Positions 44,975 through 54,252 of a stretch of DNA of 64,000 bases are shown here, one piece after another (the first letter of the stretch is position 1; each line of letters opens with the position of its first letter). Both the position numbers and the translations under genes were made by a program. The DNA comes from Flavobacteriales bacterium. GTDB lineage: Bacteria; Bacteroidota; Bacteroidia; Flavobacteriales_D; Sanyastnellaceae. The stretch is from NCBI GenBank assembly GCA_002863125.1, contig PKEB01000022.1, positions 1 to 64,000 on the forward strand, read 5' to 3'. The notes below the pieces were generated by a model that saw nothing but the letters and a program-made list of their open reading frames with translations, was not told the DNA's origin and did not search any database.

Positions 44975-47542
44975 ATGGAACGATTGAAAGCTCATTTCCA
45001 AAAACATGCCTTGCACTACGTGGCAGTGCTTGTTTTTTACGCACTAGCTTCGGCCTTGCTGTCGAAGTCCTTTGACGGCTACGTGGTGCGCCAAGGCGAC
45101 ATCCAAAACTGGGGGGGCATGAGCAAGGAGGCAAGAGATGCAGCGGTTCTATTCGGTGAAAGCCCGGGCTGGACCAATTCCATGTTTGGGGGGATGCCCA
45201 CGACCCACATCTCGCCCGCAAAGCCATCGTTTGATGTGGTAAGGCAATCCAAGCGAGTGATCAATTCCTTCGTGGGATACAATGGCATATCGGTTTTTTG
45301 GTTGGCCATGATTGGCGGCTACATCCTTGCACTCGCTTTGGGCGCGTCGCCTTGGATCGCCCTGATCTGTGGGGTGGGGATGGGATTGAGTTCATTCGAA
45401 GTGCTCTATTTCTCTGCCGGTCACAACACGAAAGTGCAGGCCATTGCGTACATGCCGTTTGTGCTCGCGGGTGTCGTTTGGGCGTACCGGGGGCGCTTGT
45501 TTGCAGGTAGTGCCCTGGCGGCATTTGCAACGGCACTGCACGTTTCATCCGGTCACCCGCAGATGACGTATTACCTGCTCTTCTTGCTGGTGGCCATCGG
45601 ATTGGCCGAGACCTGGCGATTGGGTGTGAAGGAGCAAAACTGGCCCAAGGCGCTGCGGACCAATGCCCTGGTGCTGTTGGCGGGCATCATTGGGGTCCTT
45701 CCCAGCTATGCTCACCTGAAGGAAACGCAGGAATACGCCCAATACACCATCCGGGGCGAGCGCATTCTTGAAGATGCGGGTCCGGCTGAAGCGGCTGAGG
45801 GATTGGATCGCGATTACATTTTGGAATACAGCATGGCGGACGGAGAGTGGCTGTCCATCCTTTGCCCGGACATCAAAGGCGGGAACAGCCCCCTCTACTG
45901 GGGAGAACAGACCTTTTCAGGCGGGGCATTTTACTTCGGTGCCATCCTCGTTGCGTTGTTCTTCATGTTCCTTGTGGCCGGACGCGACCGCCTGCGGTGG
46001 CCGCTGTTGGTCATTACCGCTTTGGCGGTGTTTTTAAGCCGGCGAGATGGCGGCGTCTTGATGGATTTCTTCCTGGATTACGTGCCCGCGTTCAGTAAAT
46101 TCCGCGACACCAAAATGATGCTCGTGTTGGTCCTGATGACCGTTTCCATGGGAGCGGCACTCGGCTTGAAAGAAATGGTGGCCGAGGCAACGCAGCCTGG
46201 GGGAATGCCGAACAAGCGCCGTTGGTGGTGGTTGGGGAGTGCGCTGGGATTGGTGGTGTTGTTTGCCGGGTTTTACGGTGTGCCGGAGGCCTTCTTCGAT
46301 TTCCAATCTTCCATCCGCAGAGACGTGGCGGTGGAGCAATTGGGATACCAAGAGGCTCTTGCGCGCCGGCTCGAGGTGTTCCGAGCAGATGTACTGCGGA
46401 CCTTGGGCCTGCTGCTCGTGCTTTCAGGCGTGATTGCCGCCATGGCCTGGAATAAGCTCAAGCCCACCTTCGCGTTGCTTGCGCTTGCGCTCGTGACCAC
46501 GGTCGATTTGTGGAATGTGGATCAGCGGTATTTCAACGACGAAAAGGTCAATGGGATGTACCGCAATTGGGTCAAACAGGTAGACCATGCCTTCCCGTTC
46601 ACACCGGAGCCACAAATGATGAAGTTGTTGGCTCAGGACTTCAGGAGCAACCCGGTTAACGAAGAGCGAGCCGCACGTTTGTACGACCATTACCTCGAAC
46701 GATTTGACGGCATTCGGTTGACCCGTGCAGAAAAAGATCGGCTCGAGGCCGTCAGTCAATTCGGGGCCATGCGTTTCAGTGCGGCGTACCGGGTGCTCCG
46801 CTGGGACAACCCATTCACGGATGCTTCTGCCTCGTATTTTTTCCAAAGCATTGGCGGCTATCATGCTGCGAAACTTCGCCGCTACCAAGATTTCATCGAA
46901 CGGGTCCTGACTCCCGAGCGCAGTCGTTTTGCCGAAAAAATCCAAGCCGGTGACATGGAATCGGCGTTCGCAACGCTGGTTGGACACCAGATGCTCAACA
47001 CCCGGTACATCATCTTCGGTCAAATGGCGGATCCGTTAGCGGTACCCGGTGCAAGGGGGTTTGCATGGGTCGCCTCAGATTGGCAGTGGGCTGCTTCACC
47101 TGACGATGAAATCAACATGACCGCGGCGTTGGATGCTCCGGTACGTGCCGTCGTGCACGAGGAGTATCAAGGAAGTATGGAAGGCATATCACCCGGCGCC
47201 ACGGGCACCATCCAGCTGGTGAATTACACTCCGGACTACTTGGAATACGAGTCGAATTTGTCCGCAGAAGGACTCGGTGTGTTCTCTGAAATTTGGTACC
47301 CTGAAGGTTGGGTGGCGCGCATCGATGGCGAGCCCGTGGAAACCTTACGTGCCAACTATGTGTTAAGGGCTTTGAAGGTTCCTGCTGGTGAACACACCAT
47401 CACTTGGGAGTATGCCCAAAAGCATGCTTCTTGGATGGATGTGTTGTTCAACGTGCTCTTGTTGCTCTTTGTTTTGGGCACGGGATGGTGGGGATGGAAA
47501 GCATCGAATGAAGAACACCAAGGAAAAGCCCAGCGGGCGTGA
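44975..47542 (+). CDS. YfhO-family polytopic membrane protein
   Basis: Integral membrane protein of 855 residues with roughly 12 spans in the first two-thirds and a periplasmic beta-rich C-terminal domain, ending with one more span (LFNVLLLLFVLGTGWWGW). The outside loop block SMFGGMPTTHISPAK near ~70-84 is typical of the Bacteroidota YfhO-like family. YfhO in Firmicutes glycosylates lipoteichoic acid; here the acceptor is unknown, perhaps an envelope lipid. ATG at 44975 is used (a TTG two codons upstream is possible). It overlaps the next gene by 35 bases. Confidence 0.85.
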   Translation: MERLKAHFQKHALHYVAVLVFYALASALLSKSFDGYVVRQGDIQNWGGMSKEARDAAVLFGESPGWTNSMFGGMPTTHISPAKPSFDVVRQSKRVINSFVGYNGISVFWLAMIGGYILALALGASPWIALICGVGMGLSSFEVLYFSAGHNTKVQAIAYMPFVLAGVVWAYRGRLFAGSALAAFATALHVSSGHPQMTYYLLFLLVAIGLAETWRLGVKEQNWPKALRTNALVLLAGIIGVLPSYAHLKETQEYAQYTIRGERILEDAGPAEAAEGLDRDYILEYSMADGEWLSILCPDIKGGNSPLYWGEQTFSGGAFYFGAILVALFFMFLVAGRDRLRWPLLVITALAVFLSRRDGGVLMDFFLDYVPAFSKFRDTKMMLVLVLMTVSMGAALGLKEMVAEATQPGGMPNKRRWWWLGSALGLVVLFAGFYGVPEAFFDFQSSIRRDVAVEQLGYQEALARRLEVFRADVLRTLGLLLVLSGVIAAMAWNKLKPTFALLALALVTTVDLWNVDQRYFNDEKVNGMYRNWVKQVDHAFPFTPEPQMMKLLAQDFRSNPVNEERAARLYDHYLERFDGIRLTRAEKDRLEAVSQFGAMRFSAAYRVLRWDNPFTDASASYFFQSIGGYHAAKLRRYQDFIERVLTPERSRFAEKIQAGDMESAFATLVGHQMLNTRYIIFGQMADPLAVPGARGFAWVASDWQWAASPDDEINMTAALDAPVRAVVHEEYQGSMEGISPGATGTIQLVNYTPDYLEYESNLSAEGLGVFSEIWYPEGWVARIDGEPVETLRANYVLRALKVPAGEHTITWEYAQKHASWMDVLFNVLLLLFVLGTGWWGWKASNEEHQGKAQRA

Positions 47543-48767
47543 ATCATCGACCCTATCTGACGGTACGGAAGTCAATTGGTATTGGGGGGTCGATGCGGTG
47601 AAAGCCGTCAATTGGGATGCTTGGGATGCCTTTTTGACGGCTGCGGCCCAGCCCTCGGTGTTTCTCGATCGCCGCATGATGCGAGCGCTGCTGCAGGCAC
47701 CAGACCGACCTGTTGCGGCCGTGCAGTGGAAACGAGACGGAAACCTGATTGGATTGGCCTGCGTCGAAGATGCCAAGGCAGAGAGCGTGAACCTCGATGG
47801 CCACGTGCAATCCGAGCGCAGTTGGTTTTCCGGTATCAGTAAACTCCTCCACGGGAAGGACGGTAGCTTTCAATTCCGCGTGCGCGTGGTGGGCACGGTT
47901 CTGGGAAGTGGAGAACACGCCCAGTGCTGGACTCCCACGATTTCAGCCGAGGAGGCGCGCCGACTGTTGACCGAATCCGTTTTTGAGCCGCATCGTTTGG
48001 ACGGCGTCCGGGTGCCTCGGGTGGTCATGATCAAGGACCAACCCATCCTCGACGCTGCCCCGCGTCAGGTCCAGCACAAGGGCTGGACGCCTCTGGAATT
48101 CGACCCGGAGATGCTGTTTCACGTCGATCCAGCGTGGAACCATTTTGACGATTACTTGCATGGGTTGAAGACCAAATCGCGGACCAAGATCAAACGCATC
48201 TTGACCCTGTCTGCTGACTTTGAACTCCGCACGCTGTCGGGTGATGAATTAGCCGAGCGCTGTAACGAACTCATCGCGCTGTACCAAGGTGTATACGAAC
48301 GCTCGGGGTTCCGCTTGGGGTCGCTGCACGCAGAGGAATTGCTCACCTCCAAAGCGGAGTGGGGCGATGATTTTGTGGTGACCATTTACGAACTCGAGGG
48401 CGTGCTGAAGGGGTTTCAATGCGCCTATGTTGGGAGGGAGGAAACGGAAGCTTTTTTTGTGGGTTTCGACCCCGAACTGCGCAAAACCCATGCAGTCTAC
48501 CAGCGTATGTTGATCGAGTTCATTTGCCTCGGGATAGAGCGCTGGAGCAAGCGGGTGAACATGGGGCGTACGGCCCTTGAGATCAAGTCTTCGGTGGGGG
48601 CACTGCCCCGGCGTTTAATGTGCGAAGTGCGGTTCAGGAATCCACTGTTTCATGCCGTGGTGAATCGCTACACGCAAGGCTACAACCCGGTGGTGCCGAA
48701 ATTACGTCAGCCGTGGAAGGCCGATGCGCATGCCCCATCGGCGCACTCAGAACTCCATGCCCTCTGA
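47508..48767 (+). CDS. FemAB/GNAT-like acyltransferase
   Basis: Soluble 419-residue protein with features of the FemAB-like double-GNAT fold: YLHGLKTKSRTKIKRI (~210-225), LIALYQGVYERSGF (~249-262) and an acyl-CoA/aminoacyl-tRNA loop-like QCAYVGREETEAFFVGFDPEL followed by HAVYQRMLIEFI. Proteins of this type transfer amino acids or acetyl groups to cell-envelope molecules. The start is ATG 47508, 35 bases inside the YfhO gene, because no later Met leaves the first domain intact. The last 21 bases overlap the end of the convergent TonB receptor. Confidence 0.75.
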   Translation: MKNTKEKPSGRESSTLSDGTEVNWYWGVDAVKAVNWDAWDAFLTAAAQPSVFLDRRMMRALLQAPDRPVAAVQWKRDGNLIGLACVEDAKAESVNLDGHVQSERSWFSGISKLLHGKDGSFQFRVRVVGTVLGSGEHAQCWTPTISAEEARRLLTESVFEPHRLDGVRVPRVVMIKDQPILDAAPRQVQHKGWTPLEFDPEMLFHVDPAWNHFDDYLHGLKTKSRTKIKRILTLSADFELRTLSGDELAERCNELIALYQGVYERSGFRLGSLHAEELLTSKAEWGDDFVVTIYELEGVLKGFQCAYVGREETEAFFVGFDPELRKTHAVYQRMLIEFICLGIERWSKRVNMGRTALEIKSSVGALPRRLMCEVRFRNPLFHAVVNRYTQGYNPVVPKLRQPWKADAHAPSAHSELHAL

Positions 48768-51281
48768 GCCTCCCCCGTTGTAACCTCCGCGGCCACCACC
48801 CGAACGACGGCGTTCTTCCAACTTTCCGATTTTCCACGTCGCCGTCAGAAACAGGTTGCGGGATTCGCGTTTGAAGCGGTTTTCCTGATACAGGGTGGCG
48901 AAATCTGAGAGGTAGGACCACTCGCGCGTGTCGAACACATCGCTCAGTTTGAGTGCAAGCGTCAGGTCGCCGTCCAGCAGGATTCGTTGGATGTTGGCGT
49001 CCATGAAGGCGTACCCGTAGAACTGCCCTTGCGGTGTGATTGAAGGCCCACGGTACATGCCGTTGATCTGCCATTTCCACTGCCCATCGCCTCCGAGGGA
49101 TTGGTTGGCAAAGAAGTTCAGGTCGTACGACCAGCCGGTGGCGTCGTTGGCAAATTCGACGTCGCCAACGCTGTTTTGCAAATGATACACCGAGGCGGTC
49201 AGCCGCACTTGGCCGCGTCCCGGAAGCGGAGCCATAGCGATAACTTCCAGTCCTTCATTCTGGCGTTGCCCTTGGTTGATCCAACTGGACGTTCGGATGC
49301 CTTGTTCGTCGATGCTGGAGTACCGCTGGATGATGTCGTTGGTGATTTTCCAAAACAACGACGTCGTGATGGACATCCGGTTCCGCGTCCATTGGTGACC
49401 GATTTCCATGCTGTTGGTGTATTCGGGGCGCAGCTCGGGGTTGCCCGTGCGGATGTTGCGGCTGTCGCTGTCGTCGATGAACGGGGTGACCGAGCGGCCG
49501 CGGGGGCGGTTGACTCGCCGGCTGTAACTCGCAATCCAACTCACTTCATCGTTGCGCTGTTTGGACAAGTTGAACGACGGATAAACCGAGAAGTAGTCAT
49601 TTTCAAACGACTGGTCGCCTTCCCACAGCGCTTCCGTGAAGACCTGCTCCAGCCGCAGCCCGCCCTGCACGCCGTAGACTCCGAATTTTCGTCCCAGCGT
49701 GGAGTAGATGGCGTGAACATCCTCCCGGTACAAGAAATCAAACGCGGCAGCGACCGGCTCGACAGGGACCAGAATGCCTTCTTGCCAGATGGCCGTATCC
49801 GAGGCCAAGTATTCGAAACGGTCGTCCTTGATGGACAGGTTCGATTTCCAGCCCCATTCCCATTTGCCATCACCGGCCAGCGGCTTTTCGAAATCGAGTT
49901 GAGCCACGGTGCGGATGGTAGCATTCAACTGGATGTTGGTATCCAATGCCAGGGGCCCGCTGTCGTCCCCGCGCACCGACTCCGAAATGAATTCATCGGA
50001 GCGCGATTCGGAGCGTGAGTGCCGGATTTGGGCGGTCAAGACGTGCTTGGGGTTGTTGTTGAACTCCTTGCGGTAGTTGCCGTCCACGTCCCATCCTTGT
50101 CCATTCGATCCTTCGTTAGACAGGCGGTCGGTGGCGTATGAGGTTCCGGTATCCCAGCTTTCGTCGTTCTCCAACAGGTTGTGATAGGAACGGTCGTTTT
50201 GGTTGACGTTTACATTCAAGCCGATGACTTCGGACGACGAAGGGTACCACTCCATGCCCAACCGCCCATTCAAGCTGGTTCGGAGTTGATTTCCGTCGCG
50301 TACCTGGTCGGTGAAGGATGAACTGTCGGGGCCTGTCAACTCACGGTAGGTTTCCCCGGCACGGAACATATCGCGGTGATTCCAGCTGGCGCTGCTGAAC
50401 ACTGAAAACTTCTCATTCTTGAAATTGAGGGAGAGGGACGCGTTGTGGTTCCCCCCGGTACCAGGCGTGGCTTGTGCCTGACCGTGAAAGCCCTGCAGCT
50501 TGTTTTTCTTGAGGATGATGTTGAGGATGCCAGCCATGCCATCCGGATCGTACTTCGCCGATGGATTGGTGATGACCTCCACGCGGTCAATGGAGCTCGC
50601 CGGAATCTGCTCGAGAAACGCGTTTTGGGCGGCACCAGTCAATCCGGAAGGCCTGCCGTCGATGAGGATTTGCACCTGCGAAGAGCCCCGCAGCGATACG
50701 TTGCCATCGATGTCCACGGCCACGGAAGGTACATTGACCAGCAGTTCGCTGGCGGTGCCCCCGGCGGCGGAGAGGTCATTTCCGACGTTGAACACCCTGC
50801 GGTCGATGAGCATTTCAAGAGAGCTTGCTTCCTCAACGACCACCGCTTCTTCCAAAGCGTTGACGCGGGGGCTGAGGGCAATGCTACCGGCGTCGTATGA
50901 CGTCGTTGTCCGTGGCGACAGCATGATGGGGTCCGAGCTGTACGGGGCGTAACCCATGAAGTTTACCTGGAGTCGGTACCGTCCAAAAGGCAATTCTGTC
51001 AGGCTGAATGCCCCGTCATCCCCGGCTAATTGACCGGCGACAATGCTGCTGTCCCGCATGCTCATTAGGGCGACTGAGGCGAAGGGGACCGCACCGCCTT
51101 CCGCTGCTTCAGTCACAGTTCCTGAAACCGCACAAATGGCTGGTTTTTCGCCGCCATAACGGCCCGGAGGTCCGCCGGCGCGTTGGCTCCAAGCCGGCGA
51201 GGCCAACAGGAGGGAACAGAGGATGAGCCAGCCCGCGCGCAGGGGCATCATTGCAGCTGGTGGGCGTCGAGTTTCTTGCAT
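48747..51281 (-). CDS. TonB-dependent receptor, carboxypeptidase-regulatory type
   Basis: Outer-membrane protein of ~844 residues. Leader ending SPAWSQ, then a carboxypeptidase-regulatory-like beta-sandwich (VSGTVTEAAEGGAVPFASVAL opening, ~45-120), a plug domain with VQILIDGRPSGLTG and RVEVITNPSAKYDPDG, and an OMP_b-brl_3-type barrel. It ends in an unusual Gly/Arg-rich tail (RRRSGGGRGGYNGGGSEG then MEF) after the expected last strand. The open frame to 51443 overlaps the neighbouring DUF1853 gene; the ATG at 51281 gives the leader. Substrate unknown. Confidence 0.88.
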   Translation of the reverse strand: MQETRRPPAAMMPLRAGWLILCSLLLASPAWSQRAGGPPGRYGGEKPAICAVSGTVTEAAEGGAVPFASVALMSMRDSSIVAGQLAGDDGAFSLTELPFGRYRLQVNFMGYAPYSSDPIMLSPRTTTSYDAGSIALSPRVNALEEAVVVEEASSLEMLIDRRVFNVGNDLSAAGGTASELLVNVPSVAVDIDGNVSLRGSSQVQILIDGRPSGLTGAAQNAFLEQIPASSIDRVEVITNPSAKYDPDGMAGILNIILKKNKLQGFHGQAQATPGTGGNHNASLSLNFKNEKFSVFSSASWNHRDMFRAGETYRELTGPDSSSFTDQVRDGNQLRTSLNGRLGMEWYPSSSEVIGLNVNVNQNDRSYHNLLENDESWDTGTSYATDRLSNEGSNGQGWDVDGNYRKEFNNNPKHVLTAQIRHSRSESRSDEFISESVRGDDSGPLALDTNIQLNATIRTVAQLDFEKPLAGDGKWEWGWKSNLSIKDDRFEYLASDTAIWQEGILVPVEPVAAAFDFLYREDVHAIYSTLGRKFGVYGVQGGLRLEQVFTEALWEGDQSFENDYFSVYPSFNLSKQRNDEVSWIASYSRRVNRPRGRSVTPFIDDSDSRNIRTGNPELRPEYTNSMEIGHQWTRNRMSITTSLFWKITNDIIQRYSSIDEQGIRTSSWINQGQRQNEGLEVIAMAPLPGRGQVRLTASVYHLQNSVGDVEFANDATGWSYDLNFFANQSLGGDGQWKWQINGMYRGPSITPQGQFYGYAFMDANIQRILLDGDLTLALKLSDVFDTREWSYLSDFATLYQENRFKRESRNLFLTATWKIGKLEERRRSGGGRGGYNGGGSEGMEF

Positions 51282-51352
51282 GTCCTCTGTATAAGACGTT
51301 TGAATGTCCGATTTGTTTAATTCGAACAAAACGCCCGCAAAGATGAGCGAAT

Positions 51353-52279
51353 TCACGGCTGCGGCCAACGGTCGTGGACCACAATTCCGCGCACCGTTTC
51401 TCGGCACACATCGCCTTCGCGTTCGACCATGGCCACCATGCAAGCGCGGTTTTTGAGCAGATCAGCAGGGAGCTCATCAGCGCTCTTCAAGTCCACAACG
51501 TCCGCCGTGTTGTGCCGAACGCGCAACCAGTGTTGCGGAGCGATGGCCACCCAATCGCCAGCAGCCGACCAGATTCCTGGCCAGTCCACGGCATGGCACC
51601 ACCACCCCACATTGCAGTCGGGTGAAGCATCCGCAGGGAGAATGGGCGTGGCCATGCGCTTGAAATGTTCGAAAAACCACCCCTTCATCCACACGCTCCG
51701 TTCGTCCACCTCCCAGCCAAACTGTTTGAGGTGCGAGGCGACTTCGGGCTGCGCACTGAGGGCGATCTGTGTTTTGAATTTGTCCAATTTGATATCCAAG
51801 CGATCGACAGGATCTACGCCCACCCACGTGTCCCACTGCGCAGAACCAGCAGTGCCCAAATAGAATTTCACGGCCAACTCGAGGTGCAGGATTTCGCCAG
51901 CGCGTTCCACCAGCAAGTCGATCTCACCTGCGGTCCGTTTGCCCAACTGCACCACGTGGTTGGCGGCCTTGATATCCCACTCAGGGTGGTGCCGGAACCA
52001 AGTAGAAACGCACGTTTCGAAGCGGTGGCCCAGGCGCCGGTTGCTCGGTCCTTGTTCCAGCGAAGCGCCTTCAAACCCCGCTGACATCGCACATTGCATC
52101 CATGCCTCAAAGCCCGATCGCGCTGCCTCCGCAACGTCTTCCCCACTGTGGTTCACACCCGGGCTGGACCCCATCAACGGAGGGCTTCCCACGCACCACG
52201 CGATTTCTTGGAGCGCACGCGTCGGACAGGCGTTGAGCACGTCGTCGAGCGGTGGGGGCCAATTGCGCTGAATTCCCAT
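51353..52279 (-). CDS. DUF1853-family protein (nuclease-like fold)
   Basis: Soluble 308-residue protein. LGHRFETCVSTWFRHHP (~82-98) and GEIDLLVERAGEILHLELAVKFYLG (split as GEIDLLVERAG at ~117 and HLELAVKFYLG at ~131) match DUF1853. The E-x-D ... E-x-A-x-K arrangement resembles a PD-(D/E)xK nuclease core. I infer a possible nucleic-acid role; none has been shown for the family to my knowledge. It lies upstream of the TonB receptor on the same strand with a 71-base gap and is divergent from the 75-residue gene. Confidence 0.8.
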   Translation of the reverse strand: MGIQRNWPPPLDDVLNACPTRALQEIAWCVGSPPLMGSSPGVNHSGEDVAEAARSGFEAWMQCAMSAGFEGASLEQGPSNRRLGHRFETCVSTWFRHHPEWDIKAANHVVQLGKRTAGEIDLLVERAGEILHLELAVKFYLGTAGSAQWDTWVGVDPVDRLDIKLDKFKTQIALSAQPEVASHLKQFGWEVDERSVWMKGWFFEHFKRMATPILPADASPDCNVGWWCHAVDWPGIWSAAGDWVAIAPQHWLRVRHNTADVVDLKSADELPADLLKNRACMVAMVEREGDVCRETVRGIVVHDRWPQP

Positions 52280-52318
52280 GGTTGAAGGCCTATCTTCGCG
52301 TCAAGTTACTCGAAAACC

Positions 52319-52546
52319 ATGCGAATCGTCGCCCACGTACCGCACCCGCTCATGCGCATCACCATCAACCACTGGAACGATAAGTACCAGTTGCGCTACG
52401 AGTTGGACCGGTACGAGCAGACGTACAAATTCGATGCAGATGTGGTTTCCCTCGAGGACGTAAAATCAAGTGCTGAACGCATGGCCGATGACGTGCTCAA
52501 ATGCTTTGTCTCCATGCGGTCGCTGTTACTGCAAGACACCCCATAA
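52319..52546 (+). CDS. Small conserved protein, 75 aa
   Basis: Seventy-five residues beginning MRIVAHVPHPLMRITI and containing YELDRYEQTYKFDADVVS. The pattern (an HP near residue 8-9, a strand pair, then an EQTYK block and a C-terminal helix) recalls short uncharacterised proteins of Flavobacteriia, a resemblance I cannot verify here. Followed 9 bases later by the OmpH-like gene, so probably in one operon with it and the DUF4924 gene. Function unknown. Confidence 0.75.
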   Translation: MRIVAHVPHPLMRITINHWNDKYQLRYELDRYEQTYKFDADVVSLEDVKSSAERMADDVLKCFVSMRSLLLQDTP

Positions 52547-52555
52547 CCCCATTTC

Positions 52556-53176
52556 ATGAACAACCAGCTTGTTTCCATTCTCATCGCCTGTTTGGGCATT
52601 TGGCTCGCCATCTTGACCTACATCCAAGTCGGTGACTCGGCCCCTGAATTCTCCGCATCCCTGCAAGAAGGGCAGGCGGCGACGGTGGCGTATGTCCACG
52701 GAGACTCCATCCAGGCCAATTACGAATTCATCGCCGAGCGCGAACGCGCGTTGTTCGGAGCGGTGCAACAAGCCCAAATGGCCGTCGAGCGCATGGCCAC
52801 ACCTTTGCAGGAAGAGGCCCAGGAGTTGATTGCCTACGCCAGCGGACCCAATGTGGCGGAGGATGAGGTGCAAATCGCCCAGTCGCGGTTGTACGAGATC
52901 GAAGCGCAGCTGGCCCAGATTCAGAATGAATCGCAAACACGCTTGGTGCAGTTGGAAAACCAACTCCAAGCGGAAGTAGCGGCGCGGTTGAGTGACGAGG
53001 TGTCCGTGTTTGCTAAAGAAAATGGATTGGAAGTAGTCTTGAACTGGGGCTTGTCCGGCGAAGGTGTCCTGTACGGTTCTCCAGATTACGACATCACCAA
53101 TGCCCTGCTGGAATTCATGAACGACCGGCATGAACCGCCGGCCGGGGAAGCAAATACGGAGGAGAGCGCAGAATGA
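52556..53176 (+). CDS. OmpH/Skp-family periplasmic chaperone-like protein
   Basis: Protein of 206 residues with an N-terminal hydrophobic leader or anchor (LVSILIACLGIWLAILTYI), then VAYVHGDSIQANYEF, which corresponds to the conserved Skp start, a long coiled coil (~60-150) and a second small beta part (LEVVLNWGLSGEGVLYGSPDYDIT, given as LEVVLNWGLSGEG and LYGSPDYDIT) ending in NALLEFMN. Skp holds unfolded outer-membrane proteins in the periplasm; Bacteroidota often have several copies. Overlaps the next gene by 4 bases. Confidence 0.85.
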   Translation: MNNQLVSILIACLGIWLAILTYIQVGDSAPEFSASLQEGQAATVAYVHGDSIQANYEFIAERERALFGAVQQAQMAVERMATPLQEEAQELIAYASGPNVAEDEVQIAQSRLYEIEAQLAQIQNESQTRLVQLENQLQAEVAARLSDEVSVFAKENGLEVVLNWGLSGEGVLYGSPDYDITNALLEFMNDRHEPPAGEANTEESAE

Positions 53177-53688
53177 GTACCGCAGCCGCCAAGAAGAACG
53201 CCCACATTGTCGAGTACGTGTTGTACGTCTGGCAGATGGAGGATTTGGTGCGCGCAGCCCAGTTTTCGGAAACGGCCATTGAAGGCTTGTTCAACGGAGA
53301 GGGCGGGGCCGATTGCGATTGGTTGCTGAAGCTCAACACGCAGATGCAGCGCGAGAAACTGGAGGAAAAGGGCCACATTTCCGATGTGCTCGAGGTGCAG
53401 ACCGAACTGGCCTTGTTGCATGACTTGCTCACCGGTCCCATGGAGGATGAGATCTACGTCAGCGCCTTCCAGACTGCTGAGCCGATTTTGCAGGAATTGG
53501 AGCAAAACAAAATGGGGGAGGGCATGCGCCATCCGACCGAAACCATGCTAACCGCGTTGTACGGTTGGCTGGTGCTCAAAATGCGAAAGGAGGGTGTGAC
53601 GTTGGAAACCCAATCTGCCCTGCAACCCATCCGGGAAATGGCGAATGCACTGGCCCGCGGCCACGTCAAGATTTACCAAGGGAAATAG
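53173..53688 (+). CDS. DUF4924-family protein
   Basis: Soluble helical protein of 171 residues. The N-terminal block HIVEYVLYVWQMEDLVRAAQ (~11-30) matches DUF4924, a family confined largely to Bacteroidota. No catalytic motif is evident. Start overlaps the OmpH-like stop by 4 bases (ATGA), so its translation is coupled to that gene. Its stop is 3 bases from the stop of the convergent unknown gene. Function unknown. Confidence 0.85.
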   Translation: MSTAAAKKNAHIVEYVLYVWQMEDLVRAAQFSETAIEGLFNGEGGADCDWLLKLNTQMQREKLEEKGHISDVLEVQTELALLHDLLTGPMEDEIYVSAFQTAEPILQELEQNKMGEGMRHPTETMLTALYGWLVLKMRKEGVTLETQSALQPIREMANALARGHVKIYQGK

Positions 53689-53691
53689 GCC

Positions 53692-54114
53692 TCAACGGCT
53701 CTGGAGTCGCCGCATGTGGCGGTTTCGACTGATGGCGATGCGTAACACATGCGATTCGCTTCGCAGCCGGTCGATGACCTCCGTTGAAAGGGCATCGGAT
53801 GACAAGGTGATGGAGTTGGGCGGCCACGCTTGCATGTCGGCCTCACCGATGACCATGCACCGGAAATATTCGTGCGCTTCGGCAGCGCGCTTCGCCAATG
53901 CTTTGAAGGAGGAATTGCCCTGCATTTCTTCATCGACAATGAGCCATGCCGATTGGTGCTTGGCGTTGGCATGAACAAATTCCGCATCCGACACATCGGC
54001 GTCAGCAAGGGCGTGTGCTTCGGAAAAATCCCGAATGCGTTCCGCAAAGCTTTCGCTTTCGGCGTTAGTTCCGAAGGCGACCCAAATGAGCGGGGTGGAG
54101 TTAAAGGGTGTCAT
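53692..54114 (-). CDS. Unknown protein, 140 aa, divergent from the signalling cassette
   Basis: Begins MTPFNSTPLIWVAFGTN. An alpha/beta alternation (PLIWVAFGT, AEFVHANA, SAWLIVDEEMQ, YFRCMVIGEAD, VLRIAISRN) is compatible with a degraded receiver-like or Rossmann-like fold; the WLIVDEEMQG stretch sits where a receiver would have its phospho-Asp. No family recognised. It is separated by 138 bases from the divergent ThiF gene, so it may belong to that system as a regulator, but this is speculation. The open frame to 54240 has no better start. Confidence 0.55.
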   Translation of the reverse strand: MTPFNSTPLIWVAFGTNAESESFAERIRDFSEAHALADADVSDAEFVHANAKHQSAWLIVDEEMQGNSSFKALAKRAAEAHEYFRCMVIGEADMQAWPPNSITLSSDALSTEVIDRLRSESHVLRIAISRNRHMRRLQSR

Positions 54115-54252
54115 GCAGCGTAAATCGCGTTTGGCGAGGTTACGAGTGTGGCCCCGAAAAGGTTGCAGATTCTCACAACGGCCGTGTTCAAAACATAATC
54201 GGAGACGCCGGCCATCCCGGGCTTTACCCACGAACTTCACGTGTTTAACGCC

